Below are positions 17,979 through 26,881 of a stretch of DNA of 64,000 nucleotides, one piece after another. Each line of letters opens with the position of its first letter. Position 1 is the first letter of the stretch. A program made the translations under genes and the position numbers. The notes below the pieces were generated by a model. It was given only the letters and a program-made list of their open reading frames with translations, was not told where the DNA came from and searched no databases. The DNA is from Streptomyces albus subsp. albus. GTDB taxonomy: Bacteria > Actinomycetota > Actinomycetes > Streptomycetales > Streptomycetaceae. The DNA is taken from the NCBI RefSeq assembly GCF_000725885.1, contig NZ_JODR01000006.1:186001-250000 (forward strand), read 5' to 3'.

Positions 17979-19400
17979 TCACGGGGCGACTTCCGCCTCA
18001 CGGGGGCGCGGGATGAGGAACGAGACCGCGTACGCACCGGCGACGACCACGGCCCCGGTGAGCATGGCGGTCACGTACCCGGCGGACGAGGAGCTGCCCT
18101 GCGGGCTGCCGGAGACCTGGACGGCGGACAGCAGCGCGAAGCTCAGCCCCGCGCCCAGCCCGAACGCGGCCGAGATCAGGCCGGGCAGGAAGCCGGGGTG
18201 GTCCTTGGGCGCCAGGACGACACCGAGCAGATTGAGCACAATGTTGGCCATGCCCGCGTACGTGACGCCGAGCAGCACCGTGCAGGCGGCCATCACCGGC
18301 AGCGAGTGGACGCCCACCAGCGCCATCACGACGATCACCACCAGACTGCCCAGCAGTCCCCAGCGCAGCATCCGGCCGTAGCCGACGAGGGGCGCCAGCC
18401 GGCCCGTGAAGGGGCCGACGAGCCAGCCCACCAGGGCGAACGGGGTGAGGAAGACCAGGGACGCCATACCGGCACCCATCCCGAAACCGGCCTTCTCGTT
18501 CTGCACGAACGACATGAGCACGCCGTTGACGGTCGCGAAGACCCCGACGAGGGTGAGCAGCGTGGTCAGCAGCGGTGCCCACGTGGTGCGCTGCCGCAGA
18601 TCACTGATCCGCACCAGGGGATGCCTGCTTCCCTTCTCCACCTTCCAGAACGCCGCGAACGCGACGACGGCCAGCACCAGTTCCCCGGCCGCCAGCGGCC
18701 AGTTGGCACCGCCCAGCTTCTGGGCCTGGTCGACGGCGAGCAGCAGCGCCGCGACGCTGATGACGACGGGCGGCACGCCCAGCCAGTCCATCGGGGTCCC
18801 CGCGGACGGACGGGACTCCGGACAGCCCAGCGTGACGGCCACCACCGCGACGACCGCGACCACGGCGATCACCCAGAAGATGCTGCGGAAGCCGAAGTGG
18901 GTGGCGAGCCAGCCGCCGGCCAGCGCGTCCACGCCGGCGATACCGCCGTTGACGGCGGTGACCACGCCCATGAGGGTGCCGAACCGCTTCGGGTCGGTGA
19001 TCTCCGAGCGCAGCATCAGCAAGGAGATCTGCACGACCGGGCCCGAGACGCCCTGGATCACGCGGGCGATGTCGAGCACCGCGATGTTCGGGGCCAGTGC
19101 GGCCAGTACCGTTCCGGCGGCCAGGACGACGAGCATCCACCGCAGGACGCGGCGGCGGCCGGCGATGTCGCTGAAGCGGGGCAGGAAGAGGGAGAACATC
19201 GCGCACGCGGTGAAGAAGGCCGTCTGCGACAGTCCGGTGCCGGCCTCGTCGGTGCGCAGCTCGCGCGCCATGGTGACCAGCGCGGGGCTGAGCATGCCCG
19301 CGTTGAGCTGGAACGCCACGCAGGCGGTGAGCAGCGCCGTCATCAGCGCCGCGGTTCCGGCCGCCGTCTTCGCCGGCCGGGCGGTCAGGTCAGGAGTCAT
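17979..19400 (-). CDS. MFS transporter, probably nucleoside uptake
   Basis: This 473-aa major-facilitator protein has about 14 hydrophobic segments (DHA2-like size), starting after a short polar head at LMTALLTACVAFQLNAGML. The MFS signature between helices 2 and 3 is recognisable as RFSDIAGRRRVLRWML, and motif C-like Gly/Pro residues follow. It starts 9 bp after the nucleoside hydrolase stop and ends 76 bp before ribokinase, so the three form an operon. Context suggests it imports nucleosides or exports a related product; the family alone does not give substrate. Confidence 0.85.
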   Translation of the reverse strand: MTPDLTARPAKTAAGTAALMTALLTACVAFQLNAGMLSPALVTMARELRTDEAGTGLSQTAFFTACAMFSLFLPRFSDIAGRRRVLRWMLVVLAAGTVLAALAPNIAVLDIARVIQGVSGPVVQISLLMLRSEITDPKRFGTLMGVVTAVNGGIAGVDALAGGWLATHFGFRSIFWVIAVVAVVAVVAVTLGCPESRPSAGTPMDWLGVPPVVISVAALLLAVDQAQKLGGANWPLAAGELVLAVVAFAAFWKVEKGSRHPLVRISDLRQRTTWAPLLTTLLTLVGVFATVNGVLMSFVQNEKAGFGMGAGMASLVFLTPFALVGWLVGPFTGRLAPLVGYGRMLRWGLLGSLVVIVVMALVGVHSLPVMAACTVLLGVTYAGMANIVLNLLGVVLAPKDHPGFLPGLISAAFGLGAGLSFALLSAVQVSGSPQGSSSSAGYVTAMLTGAVVVAGAYAVSFLIPRPREAEVAP

Positions 19401-19409
19401 CGCCGCGTC

Positions 19410-20381
19410 TCACTTCCGTGTCTCGCACAGCCGCTCGACCAGCAGCGCGGGGAAGGTGCCGTCGGTCTCCAGGACGACCGCCGCGTTGGCGCCGGGCTGT
19501 TCGGGGTAGCCGCGGTGGATGCCGCGGGTGTCGGCGACGAGCGCGCCGCGGGCCGCGCCGTCCGCGGTGTCGACGGTGACGTGCAGCCGGGGGGCGAGCG
19601 TCGGGGTGACCTCGCCGACGGCGATACCGGCGGCGAGCGGGTCGTGACAGGCCGAGCCGCGGAAGGGCAGGGCCGTCTCCTCGTGGAAGGTGAAGTAGAA
19701 GTCGAGGATCTCACCGGCGAGGCGGCTGACGGGGCTGCCGTTGTCGAGCAGTCGCAGGCGGTGCTCCTCGGTGAGGTTCTCCCGCATGGTCACGTCGAGC
19801 GGGACGAGGGTGAGGTCCCAGTCGGCGGCCAGGACCAGCGCGGCGGCCTCCGGGTCGTGTCCGATGTTGGCCTCGGCGACGGGGCTGATGTTGCCGGGGT
19901 GGTGGACGGCGCCGCCCATCACGGTGACCCGGCCGATCATCTCGGGCAGCCGGGGCTCCTTGCGCAGGGCCAGCGCGAGGTTGGTGAGCGGGGCGGTGGC
20001 GAGGATGTCGAGCCCGCCCGGGGCCCGGCGGGCGGTGTCGATGATGAGGTCGGCGGCGTGGCGCGGGTCCGGTGCGGCGGCGGGTTCGGGGAGTTCGACG
20101 CCGCCCAGCCCGCCGTCGCCGTGCACGAATCCGGCCTCGGGGTGGACGTCGCCGCGCAGGGTGGCGCCGGCGCCCGCCGCCACGGGTATGCGGGTGCGGC
20201 CTGCCGCCTCCAGCACCTGGAGGGTGTTGCGGGCGGCCCGCTCGGCGCTGGTGTTGCCCGCGACGGTGGTGACGGCGCACAGGTCCACGCCGGGGGTCTG
20301 ACAGAGGTAGAGGAGCGCGACGGCGTCGTCGATGCCGGTGTCGCAGTCCATGAGCAGCGGGCGGGGTGCGGTGAGGGGCAT
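19410..20381 (-). CDS. Nucleoside hydrolase (IUNH family)
   Basis: This 323-aa enzyme cleaves ribonucleosides to base plus ribose. The calcium-binding family signature is near the N-terminus as LLMDCDTGIDDAVALLY. Downstream motifs TTVAGNTSAERAARNT, VTVMGGAV and EANIGHDPEAA match the conserved blocks of the inosine-uridine-preferring family, and the late metal Asp is in ACHDPLAAG. It is first in the operon with MFS transporter and ribokinase. A palindromic operator lies 140 bp upstream. Confidence 0.92.
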   Translation of the reverse strand: MPLTAPRPLLMDCDTGIDDAVALLYLCQTPGVDLCAVTTVAGNTSAERAARNTLQVLEAAGRTRIPVAAGAGATLRGDVHPEAGFVHGDGGLGGVELPEPAAAPDPRHAADLIIDTARRAPGGLDILATAPLTNLALALRKEPRLPEMIGRVTVMGGAVHHPGNISPVAEANIGHDPEAAALVLAADWDLTLVPLDVTMRENLTEEHRLRLLDNGSPVSRLAGEILDFYFTFHEETALPFRGSACHDPLAAGIAVGEVTPTLAPRLHVTVDTADGAARGALVADTRGIHRGYPEQPGANAAVVLETDGTFPALLVERLCETRK

Positions 20382-20520
20382 GGGGCGTTCTTTCGGACTG
20401 AGGGGGTCGGGTGGGGGCGCGCGGCCGGGGACCGGGTGGGGCGTCGGGTGCGGTGTCGGGCCGTGCCGGGCGAGGGCCGGGGCACAGCGGAGCCGCAGGA
20501 GACGATCACTCCAGAGGGAG

Positions 20521-20533
20521 ATTGTCTGACAAT
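20521..20533. promoter_or_regulatory. Palindromic operator, probably for the GntR regulator
   Basis: ATTGTC-T-GACAAT is a perfect 6-1-6 inverted repeat in the divergent region between the nucleoside hydrolase and GntR genes, in an AT-rich patch typical of promoters. A related copy lies just before the regulator gene, supporting a common binding protein. Confidence 0.6.
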
Positions 20534-20734
20534 TTCTTGGGCGTGAGAGTAACGACGCCCCGCCCCCGGCACAAGGGGTCCGCAGCGGACGACCGGGGAG
20601 CCCCCACCCGGAAAACCGCGCCGCGAGGTGACGAAGCGACCCCGCTCCCCCACCGCGCGGACGGTCGCCACCAGGGCGTTAGGCTGGGAACACACGCGCG
20701 GCCCGCCGGGGAAGCTCCCGATGCGGCCGGCGAA

Positions 20735-20747
20735 ATAGGTCAGACAA
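20735..20747. promoter_or_regulatory. Second, partial copy of the operator before the GntR gene
   Basis: The stretch contains GTCAGACAA, matching 9 of 13 positions of the complement of the upstream palindrome, and lies 18-30 nt before the regulator ATG. The position suggests autoregulation. Confidence 0.45.
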
Positions 20748-20764
20748 AACAGGAGAGAGCCTCG

Positions 20765-21535
20765 ATGCCTCGACAGGGAGACCGCCGGCACTCACCCCGG
20801 GTCGAGCTCTACGAGCGCATCGTCGCCGCCATCGACGACGGCACCTTCCCGCCCGGGGCCAAACTGCCGCCCGAACCGGAGCTGGCCGCGCTCCTGGGAG
20901 TGAGCCGGCCGGGGCTGCGCGAGGTGCTGATCCTCCTCCAGGAGGACGGCGTGATCACCCGCCGGCAGGGAGCGGGCAGCACCGTCAACCAACTGCCGCC
21001 GGCCCCGGGCCTGGAGCGGCTGCTCCCGGTGGAGACGCTGCTGGGCCCCGGCACCGTACGCTGCCACCGGCGCGCGGTCGAACTGGAGGAGCCCACCGAC
21101 TTCTCGGGATACCACCTGCGGCTGGCACCCGCCGAACGCGCCTGCTTCTGGGAGACCGTGGTGGAGGTGGACGGTGCGGCGGCGTGCTTCGCGCACGAGT
21201 GGGCCGCGGACCGGTCGGCACTGCGCGCGGCGGACCCCGCGCTGGCCGCCGCGCTCGGCGATCCCCCGAAGGCTCCGGCGCGCCCCGGGGACGGCGACGG
21301 GCCGGCCACCACGATGCTGGCCGCGTTCCTGGACACCGGCTGCGCCCTCACCGCGCGCGGCACGCTGGGCGCCACGGTGCTGGGCAAGGAGAGGGGCGAG
21401 GCCATATCCCGCCCGCCGGAGACCCCGGCGATGCTGCTCACCCAGACCGTCTCGGCCGCCGGCCGCCCCGTGCTGGCGGCCAAGTACCTCTTCCCCTCGG
21501 GAGCCCCGCTGCTCTCCCTGACACCACGCCGCTGA
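20765..21535 (+). CDS. GntR-family regulator with UTRA domain
   Basis: This 256-aa regulator starts at ATG 20765, with GGAGAG about 6 nt upstream. Residues ~10-80 are the winged helix (VELYERIVAAIDDGTFPPGAKLPPEPELAA, in parts), with recognition region VSRPGLREVLILLQEDG. The C-terminal half resembles the UTRA effector-binding domain of the HutC subfamily, ending MLLTQTVSAAGRPVLAAKYLF. It is divergent from the nucleoside salvage operon and probably represses it in response to a nucleoside, ribose or ribose phosphate. Effector identity is inferred. Confidence 0.85.
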   Translation: MPRQGDRRHSPRVELYERIVAAIDDGTFPPGAKLPPEPELAALLGVSRPGLREVLILLQEDGVITRRQGAGSTVNQLPPAPGLERLLPVETLLGPGTVRCHRRAVELEEPTDFSGYHLRLAPAERACFWETVVEVDGAAACFAHEWAADRSALRAADPALAAALGDPPKAPARPGDGDGPATTMLAAFLDTGCALTARGTLGATVLGKERGEAISRPPETPAMLLTQTVSAAGRPVLAAKYLFPSGAPLLSLTPRR

Positions 21536-21557
21536 ACGGCACTCCCCCGACAGGGAA

Positions 21558-21586
21558 ACGGCCCGCGCGCCCGGTGCGCGGGCCGT
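21558..21586 (+). terminator. Terminator after the GntR gene
   Basis: The 11-bp perfect stem ACGGCCCGCGC / GCGCGGGCCGT with a 7-nt loop lies 23 bp after the regulator stop and is followed by CGTCGTCG. There is no U-run, as is common in Streptomyces. Confidence 0.7.
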
Positions 21587-21667
21587 CGTCGTCCGGCCGG
21601 TGCCGGTGGCCGTTGTGGCGGGGAAACCGTTCGCCCCGTCCGCGGCGCCTCCCCTACCGTCGGGGCC

Positions 21668-22111
21668 ATGGCTTTCGGAAACCCCGCGACGTACCGCTCG
21701 CACCACGTCTGCGTCCGCTGCCGGTCGTCGTACAAACGCAACGGCCCGCCCGCGCCGTGTCCCGGGTGCGGCGAGCGGCTGGTGGACGCGGGGGTGTGTC
21801 TGGCGGTGCCGGCGCGGCGGGACCGGAGGGGCTGGCGGGCACTGGCCGCCGTGCTCGACGCGGGGCTGCGGTTCCATCCGGCGTGCGGCTGCTGCTACTC
21901 GGGCCCCGGCTACCGCCCCCGCACCGTGCCCGAGGTGCGGGAGCGGCTGACGGTGGCGGCCCGCAGCGGGCTGCCACCGGCTCAACTGCTCGCCCTGGCC
22001 GATCCGGCCGACGCAGCCGGGGCGGTCGGATCGGCGCGTGCTGGCGGCCGGGGTGTCAGTCGGTCAGTTCCGCGTACCGCCGGGCGAGTTCGGCGCGGCC
22101 CTGCTCGGTGA
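21668..22111 (+). CDS. Small zinc-ribbon-like protein of unknown function
   Basis: The product is 147 aa with two CxxC pairs near the start (CVRC and CPGC, ~15-36), the pattern of a small zinc ribbon, and a later CGCC. The middle part is basic. The start MAFGNPATYRSHHVC is clear, though the ribosome site is weak. The last ~40 residues are Arg/Gly/Ala-rich and overlap the 3' end of the convergent allantoicase by 56 bp, so the C-terminus may be read-through beyond the natural end. I do not know its function. Confidence 0.6.
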   Translation: MAFGNPATYRSHHVCVRCRSSYKRNGPPAPCPGCGERLVDAGVCLAVPARRDRRGWRALAAVLDAGLRFHPACGCCYSGPGYRPRTVPEVRERLTVAARSGLPPAQLLALADPADAAGAVGSARAGGRGVSRSVPRTAGRVRRGPAR

Positions 22112-23158
22112 GGCTGCCGTGCACCCGCAGCCGGGCGATCCCGCCGTCGGGTAGGTGTCCAGCCGGATGTGGGAGGCCGGGACCGGCTGCGGCAGCTTGA
22201 TGCGGTGCAGGGTGTCGGGTTCGAGCGGGGTACGGGGCAGGAAGCCGGTCCAGGTCGCGCCGCCGTCGGTGGAGGCCGACAGGGACGCCCACCCGGCGGA
22301 GTTGCCGCAGAAGTAGGAGGTGTCGATCTCGACCGCCCGGATCTCGGCGTGTCCGGTGAGGCGGAAGCGGGCCCAGTCGTGACCGTCGTCGCGACGGCGG
22401 CGGCTCTCCCAGCCGTCCGCCATCTTGCGGGACCGGTCGGGGAGGATCATGTTGGTCTGCGGCGAGAAGAACCGGTCGGAGGCGTCCTCGGCCCTGCCGC
22501 CGTTGAGGACGGAGACCAGGTCGTAGGTGCCCAGCAGGTCCAGCCACTCGGGGTCGGGGACCACCTCGCCGTGCACCCGCAGCCGGGCTATGCCCCCGTC
22601 GGGGTACTGGCGCAGCCGCAGATGGGTGAAGCGGCGCTCGGAGTTCACCTCGAAACCGTTGGCCGCGTGACCGCGGACGCGGGTGCGGGGCACCAGCGGC
22701 GTCCATTCCGTGGCCGCGGACAGCAGGTCCTCGACGGAGGGCGTGCCCGGCAGGGCGGCGGCCTCGACGGAGACGGTCTGCGGGTAGTTGCCCCGGAAGT
22801 GCGCGGTGTCCACGATCAGGCCGCGGACGATGCCGGGGGCGCCGAGGCGGACGAGCGCCCAGTCGTGGTCGTCGGCCGCCGGGTGCGGGGTCTCGCCCTT
22901 GGCGCCGCGGCGCCGCCGCGTCTCCCAGCCGTCCATGATCTTGCCCTTGTGGCCGAAGGCCGCGGGGTCGAAGTGTGGCCGCTCGGGGCTCAGCAGGTTC
23001 TCCCGCTCCGCGAAGAACTCGTCGTTCGCGGCGACGACACCGGCGCCGAGCCGGCGGTCGGCCAGGTCGACGAGGCCGGTGAAGGCGTGGTCGTCCCGGC
23101 GGTAGTCGGCGTACGGGTCGCCGGAGACGTAGGGCTTGGCGTCGTAGGAGTCGGTCAC
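22056..23158 (-). pseudogene. alc: Allantoicase, frameshifted near the 3' end
   Basis: Allantoicase hydrolyses allantoate to ureidoglycolate and urea in purine catabolism. The protein has two similar halves, each ending in a DGGIARLRVHG block; the first is LRQYPDGGIARLRVHGEVV. In the second half the frame is lost directly after HIRLDTYP. Adding one G to the GGG run at 22149-22151 restores DGGIARLRVHG and an ending RRYAELTD with stop at 22056. The same motif in the first half (around 22600) has GGGG. As given, the gene would read out of frame to a stop at 22064, altering about 30 residues. It is either a real one-base deletion or a homopolymer sequence error. Metal-site and fold residues upstream look intact. 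Confidence 0.85.
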
Positions 23159-23239
23159 GCGGTTCCTCTCTCCCGGTGTTCGGTCCTCCGAGAGTGGCCC
23201 GCGGCTTCTGTCAGATCCATCGAAACCTTCTGAGCGTTC

Positions 23240-23258
23240 CGTTCAGTCCAACTGAACG
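23240..23258. promoter_or_regulatory. Short hairpin/palindrome at the end of the LysR gene
   Basis: CGTTCAGT-CCA-ACTGAACG is a perfect 8-bp inverted repeat overlapping the stop codon of the LysR gene and lying about 80 bp before allantoicase. It may be a terminator for the regulator or an operator for alc. It is too short to decide. Confidence 0.35.
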
Positions 23259-24154
23259 TTCCGCAGGGCGTCGAGGACCCGTTGCACGCCCGGCCACTCC
23301 TCCGCGCCGCGCCGCGTGGCCGCCACCACGTACCGCCGGGGCCGGTCGCTGCCCAGCACCCGTACGGTCACCCGCGCGGCGTCCGCCGCACCGGTGCCCG
23401 CTCCCGCCATGCGGGGCACGAGCGCGACGCCCAGCCCGGCGCCGACCAGCGCGAGGATCGCCGCCCAGTCGGCCGCCGCGTGCGCCTGCCGGGGCACGAA
23501 CCCGGCCGCCTCGCACACGGTGGTGGTGATCTGCGACCAGGGCCCGCTGTTCCCGTAGATCCAGGGTTCGTCGGCCAGATCGGCCAGCCGCAGGCTGCGT
23601 GCGGCGGCGAGCCGGTGCCCGGCCGGCAGGGCGATGTCGAGCGGGTCGGTGTGCACGGCGAGGTGGGTGAAGCGGGCGTCCCGGGCGGGCGGGGCGTGGG
23701 CGGCCAGGGACAGCGCCAGATCCACGGCGCCGTCGGCGAGCAGGTCGTAGACCTCGGCGGCCTCCGCCTCGCGTACGCGGATGCGCAGGTCCGGGTGGGT
23801 GGTGCGGAGCGCGGCGATGGCGGGCACGACGAGCGCGGGGATCGCGGTGCTGAACGCGCCCAGCCGCACCTGTCCCGCCTCGCCGCGTACGTGGCCGGCC
23901 AGTGCCGCATCGGCCCGCTCCAGTTCGGCGAAGACGCTTTCGGCGTGGTGCAGGACCAGTTCGGCGGCGGGGGTGAGCCGCACCCGGCGGCCGTGGGCTT
24001 CCAGCAGGGTGACCCCGAGCTGTCTGCTGAGCCCGGTGAGCTGCTGCGAGACAGCCGACGGCGTCATGAACAGCGCCTCGGCCGCCGCCGTGACGGTTCC
24101 CACGTCGGCGAGCGTGCGCAGGACGCGGAGCTTCTTGAGGTCCCACTCGGTCAT
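23243..24154 (-). CDS. LysR-family regulator upstream of allantoicase
   Basis: This 303-aa protein has the LysR winged helix at residues 1-60 (KKLRVLRTLADVGTVTAAAE, then MTPSAVSQQLTGLSRQLG). A substrate-binding-like domain follows (~90-300; VRLGAFSTAIPALVVPAIAAL). It lies 84 bp upstream of alc on the same strand and may control purine/allantoin use or a gene outside the locus. LysR regulators are usually divergent from their targets, and no such gene is adjacent here, so the target is uncertain. Confidence 0.85.
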   Translation of the reverse strand: MTEWDLKKLRVLRTLADVGTVTAAAEALFMTPSAVSQQLTGLSRQLGVTLLEAHGRRVRLTPAAELVLHHAESVFAELERADAALAGHVRGEAGQVRLGAFSTAIPALVVPAIAALRTTHPDLRIRVREAEAAEVYDLLADGAVDLALSLAAHAPPARDARFTHLAVHTDPLDIALPAGHRLAAARSLRLADLADEPWIYGNSGPWSQITTTVCEAAGFVPRQAHAAADWAAILALVGAGLGVALVPRMAGAGTGAADAARVTVRVLGSDRPRRYVVAATRRGAEEWPGVQRVLDALRNVQLD

Positions 24155-24244
24155 GGCGGCACGCTATGCGCGGCGCCCGGGCGCACGTACGGCGGCCCGG
24201 CACCCGGTGGGCTGCGTACCGTGCCGCCGTGCCGGACTCCCCTG

Positions 24245-25459
24245 TCAGTGGGGGACGGTGGTGAGGGGGTCCGGGAGGGGGCCCGGGTCGCCGGTGCGGG
24301 CGAACGAGGCCCAGGCGGCGCGTACGGCCACGCCGAGGCGGTCGGTCTCCTCCCAGGGGGTGTCGCCGAGCATCGGGGAGCGGCGCCAGGCCGCGCGGGA
24401 GCCGAGCAGCAGCGGCAGTTCGAGGCAGTGGGTGGCGCCGAAGGGCGAACCGGCGGGGCGCCAGTCGAGGCGGTAGGTGGTCACGCGGGCGCCGGCCTGC
24501 CGCAGCCGGCCCGCGAAGCGGGCGAGCGGTTCCTCGTACTCACGGCGGGTGCTCGCGGCGACATCGCCGTCGCCGCCGACGAAGGCCGACATGTCGTCGG
24601 CGTTCCAGCCCTGGAGGATGTCCAGACCTTCCGCACCGTCCAGGCCGGACTCGGCGTCGAGGTCCGCCGTGTCGAGGGGCGCCGTCCCGGTGACGGGGAG
24701 GAACGGGGGCTCCAGCGGGCTGCCGGTCTCCTGCGTGTGGGCGGCGGCCGTCCGGCGCTGCGCGGCCAGCAGGGCGTCCGGGTCCGCGGTGCGCGGATCG
24801 GTCCCCAGGAAGCCGGCGAACCGGCGGCCGACGGCACGGGACGCCTCCGGGGGGCGGGCGGCGATGGACAGGGGCGGGCTTTGCAGGACGGCGCGGTGGA
24901 AGAGCCCGCGCGCCGCGGGCACGGCCATCAGCAGCCGGATGGACAGGGCGCCGGCCGACTGCCCCAGGACGGTGACGTTGCCGGGGTCGCCGCCGAAGGC
25001 GGCGATGTGGTCGCGGACCCAGCGGAGGGCTTCGAGCTGGTCGAACAGGCCGAGGTTGCCGTCGCTGACGCCGTCGAGGCACAGATAGCCCAGGGCGCCC
25101 AGCCGGTAGTTGACGCCGACGACGACCACGTCCTGCTCGGCGGCGAGCGCGCCGCCGTCGTACCAGTCGAGCAGCCCGGCCCCGCTGCTGAAGCCGCCGC
25201 CGTGGAGCCAGACGAGGACGGGGCGGGCGCCCGCGTCCCGTGCGGGGGTGGTGACGGTGAGGTGGAGGCAGTCCTCACCGCGCGGGTGGGTGTCGAGCGG
25301 GGGCCCCATCACCGCGTCCAGCCGGGAGGGCGGCTGGGGGCAGATCCGTCCGCTCGACGGGCCGTCGCCGGACGGGTCCGTCACGGGGCGGGGGCGGGCG
25401 AAGCGTTCCGCTGTGGCGTAGCGGACCGGGCCGCTGCGGATCATCTGGGAGCTGTCCAT
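24245..25459 (-). CDS. Type-B carboxylesterase, short form
   Basis: This 404-aa serine esterase has the type-B signatures EDCLHLTV, the oxyanion loop WLHGGGFSSGAG, the nucleophile elbow VLGQSAGALS and the catalytic His in GATHCLELPLL. The usual family length is ~480-550 residues. Here the N-terminal part is shortened and the typical GIPYA block is absent, and some C-terminal helices are missing. The start codon overlaps the end of the MHS transporter gene by 19 bp, so the two are coupled. It may release an aromatic acid from an ester before catabolism by the divergent operon. That role is inferred. Confidence 0.8.
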   Translation of the reverse strand: MDSSQMIRSGPVRYATAERFARPRPVTDPSGDGPSSGRICPQPPSRLDAVMGPPLDTHPRGEDCLHLTVTTPARDAGARPVLVWLHGGGFSSGAGLLDWYDGGALAAEQDVVVVGVNYRLGALGYLCLDGVSDGNLGLFDQLEALRWVRDHIAAFGGDPGNVTVLGQSAGALSIRLLMAVPAARGLFHRAVLQSPPLSIAARPPEASRAVGRRFAGFLGTDPRTADPDALLAAQRRTAAAHTQETGSPLEPPFLPVTGTAPLDTADLDAESGLDGAEGLDILQGWNADDMSAFVGGDGDVAASTRREYEEPLARFAGRLRQAGARVTTYRLDWRPAGSPFGATHCLELPLLLGSRAAWRRSPMLGDTPWEETDRLGVAVRAAWASFARTGDPGPLPDPLTTVPH

Positions 25460-26790
25460 GCCTCGTCTCCGATCTGGGGGCGTGCGGTCCGCGCCGGTGT
25501 CTCGGGCACCAGACGGAAGAGCGCCACCGCACCGGCGAGGCTGACGCCGCAGATGGCCACCAGGTACCAGGTGACGCCGGTCGAGGAGCCGCCCGAGTTG
25601 AGCAGCGCGGTGGAGATCATAGGCGCGAGTCCGCCGCCGAGGATGGCTCCGGCCTGGAGGATCAGCGAGGAGCCGGAGTAGCGGACGTGCGCGGGGAAGG
25701 TGTCGGCGATGATGCTGCCCTGCACGCAGTGGGTGACGGGGATGATGAGGCCCATCCCGGCCAGGGCGATGACGGCCGGCCCGGCCGCGCCGGTGTCGAG
25801 CAGGGGGAAGAACGCGGCGCACCAGGCCAGGATCGCCACGGAGCCGCCGATGAACATCGTCCGTCGGCCGTACCGGTCGGCGACCCGGGTCCACACGGGG
25901 ATGGTGGCGAACCACAGGACGGCGGCGCCGGTGACGCTGAGGACGAGGAACTGTTTGTCGTGGCCCAGTTGCTTGGTGCCGTAGGAGAGCGTGAACACCA
26001 TGAAGACGTAGGCGACGGCCGAGTTCGCGACGACGGCGAGCAGGGTGAGGGCCAGCCGGGGGAAGCCGGCCTTGAGCGACTCGGCGAGCGGGAAGCGGAC
26101 CACGTCGTCCTCTTCCAGCACGCGGTGGAAGGACGGGGACTCGGTGACGCGCAGCCGGATGGCGAGGCCGATCACGACGAGGACGAAGCTGAGCAGGAAG
26201 GGGATGCGCCAGCCCCAGCCGGTGAAGGCGGCGTCCCCGGTGAGGGCGTTGGTGCCCAGGAAGACCAGGTTGGCCAGGACGAGTCCGGCGGGCGTGCCCA
26301 TCTGGGGGAATCCCGCGTACAGGTTCCGTTTGCCCTCGGGGGCGTGCTCCATGGACATCAAGGTGGCGCCGGCGCCCTCGCCGCCCAGACCGATGCCCTG
26401 GACGATGCGCAGGACCACCAGCAGCACCGGGGCCCAGAAGCCGATCGTGTCGTAGGTGGGGATGACGCCGATGAGCGTGGAGCCGATGCCCATGAGGAGG
26501 AGGGAGACGACGAGGGTCGCCTTGCGTCCGACGCGGTCGCCGAAGTGGCCGAAGACCAGGCCGCCGAGGGGGCGGGCGACGAATCCGACGGCGAGCGTGC
26601 TGAAGGCGGCGAGGGTGCCGGCGGCGGGGCTGAGGGAGGGGAAGAACTGCTTGTCGAAGATGAGCGCGGCGGCGGTGCCGTAGAGGAAGAAGTCGTACCA
26701 CTCCAGGGTGGTGCCGGCGAGGGTGGCGAGGGCGGTTCTGCCGGGGGCCGCGGCGGGCTCGGGTCTGTCGGGTCTCTCCGGGGTGCTCAT
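25441..26790 (-). CDS. MHS-family MFS transporter, candidate aromatic-acid uptake
   Basis: This 449-aa protein has 12 predicted helices. Metabolite:H+ symporter (ProP/ShiA-like) signatures are LEWYDFFLYGTAAALIF in the first helix, GHFGDRVGRK between helices 2 and 3, QGIGLGGEGAGATL in helix 4 and PEGKRNLYAGFPQMG after it. It is divergent from the 3-hydroxyanthranilate operon and shares its operator region, so uptake of an aromatic acid is likely. The ATG at 26790 gives the usual family N-terminus; no good ribosome site is visible, and an in-frame upstream start at 26823 cannot be excluded. Confidence 0.82.
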   Translation of the reverse strand: MSTPERPDRPEPAAAPGRTALATLAGTTLEWYDFFLYGTAAALIFDKQFFPSLSPAAGTLAAFSTLAVGFVARPLGGLVFGHFGDRVGRKATLVVSLLLMGIGSTLIGVIPTYDTIGFWAPVLLVVLRIVQGIGLGGEGAGATLMSMEHAPEGKRNLYAGFPQMGTPAGLVLANLVFLGTNALTGDAAFTGWGWRIPFLLSFVLVVIGLAIRLRVTESPSFHRVLEEDDVVRFPLAESLKAGFPRLALTLLAVVANSAVAYVFMVFTLSYGTKQLGHDKQFLVLSVTGAAVLWFATIPVWTRVADRYGRRTMFIGGSVAILAWCAAFFPLLDTGAAGPAVIALAGMGLIIPVTHCVQGSIIADTFPAHVRYSGSSLILQAGAILGGGLAPMISTALLNSGGSSTGVTWYLVAICGVSLAGAVALFRLVPETPARTARPQIGDEAWTAPR

Positions 26791-26846
26791 GGGGAGACAG
26801 TGACCCCGTGAGACATCACACACAAATACCGGATTCGGACGCTGCC

Positions 26847-26862
26847 ATAGCGGGGCGGTTAT
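26847..26862. promoter_or_regulatory. PcaQ/LysR-type box 1
   Basis: ATAGCG-GGGC-GGTTAT is an imperfect palindrome in the form of the PcaQ-type LysR site (ATAACC-N4-GGTTAA class). It lies in the AT-rich divergent promoter between the MHS transporter and the catabolic operon. A second copy is 35 bp away. Confidence 0.6.
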
Positions 26863-26881
26863 AGCGACCGAGCAACTCGAT

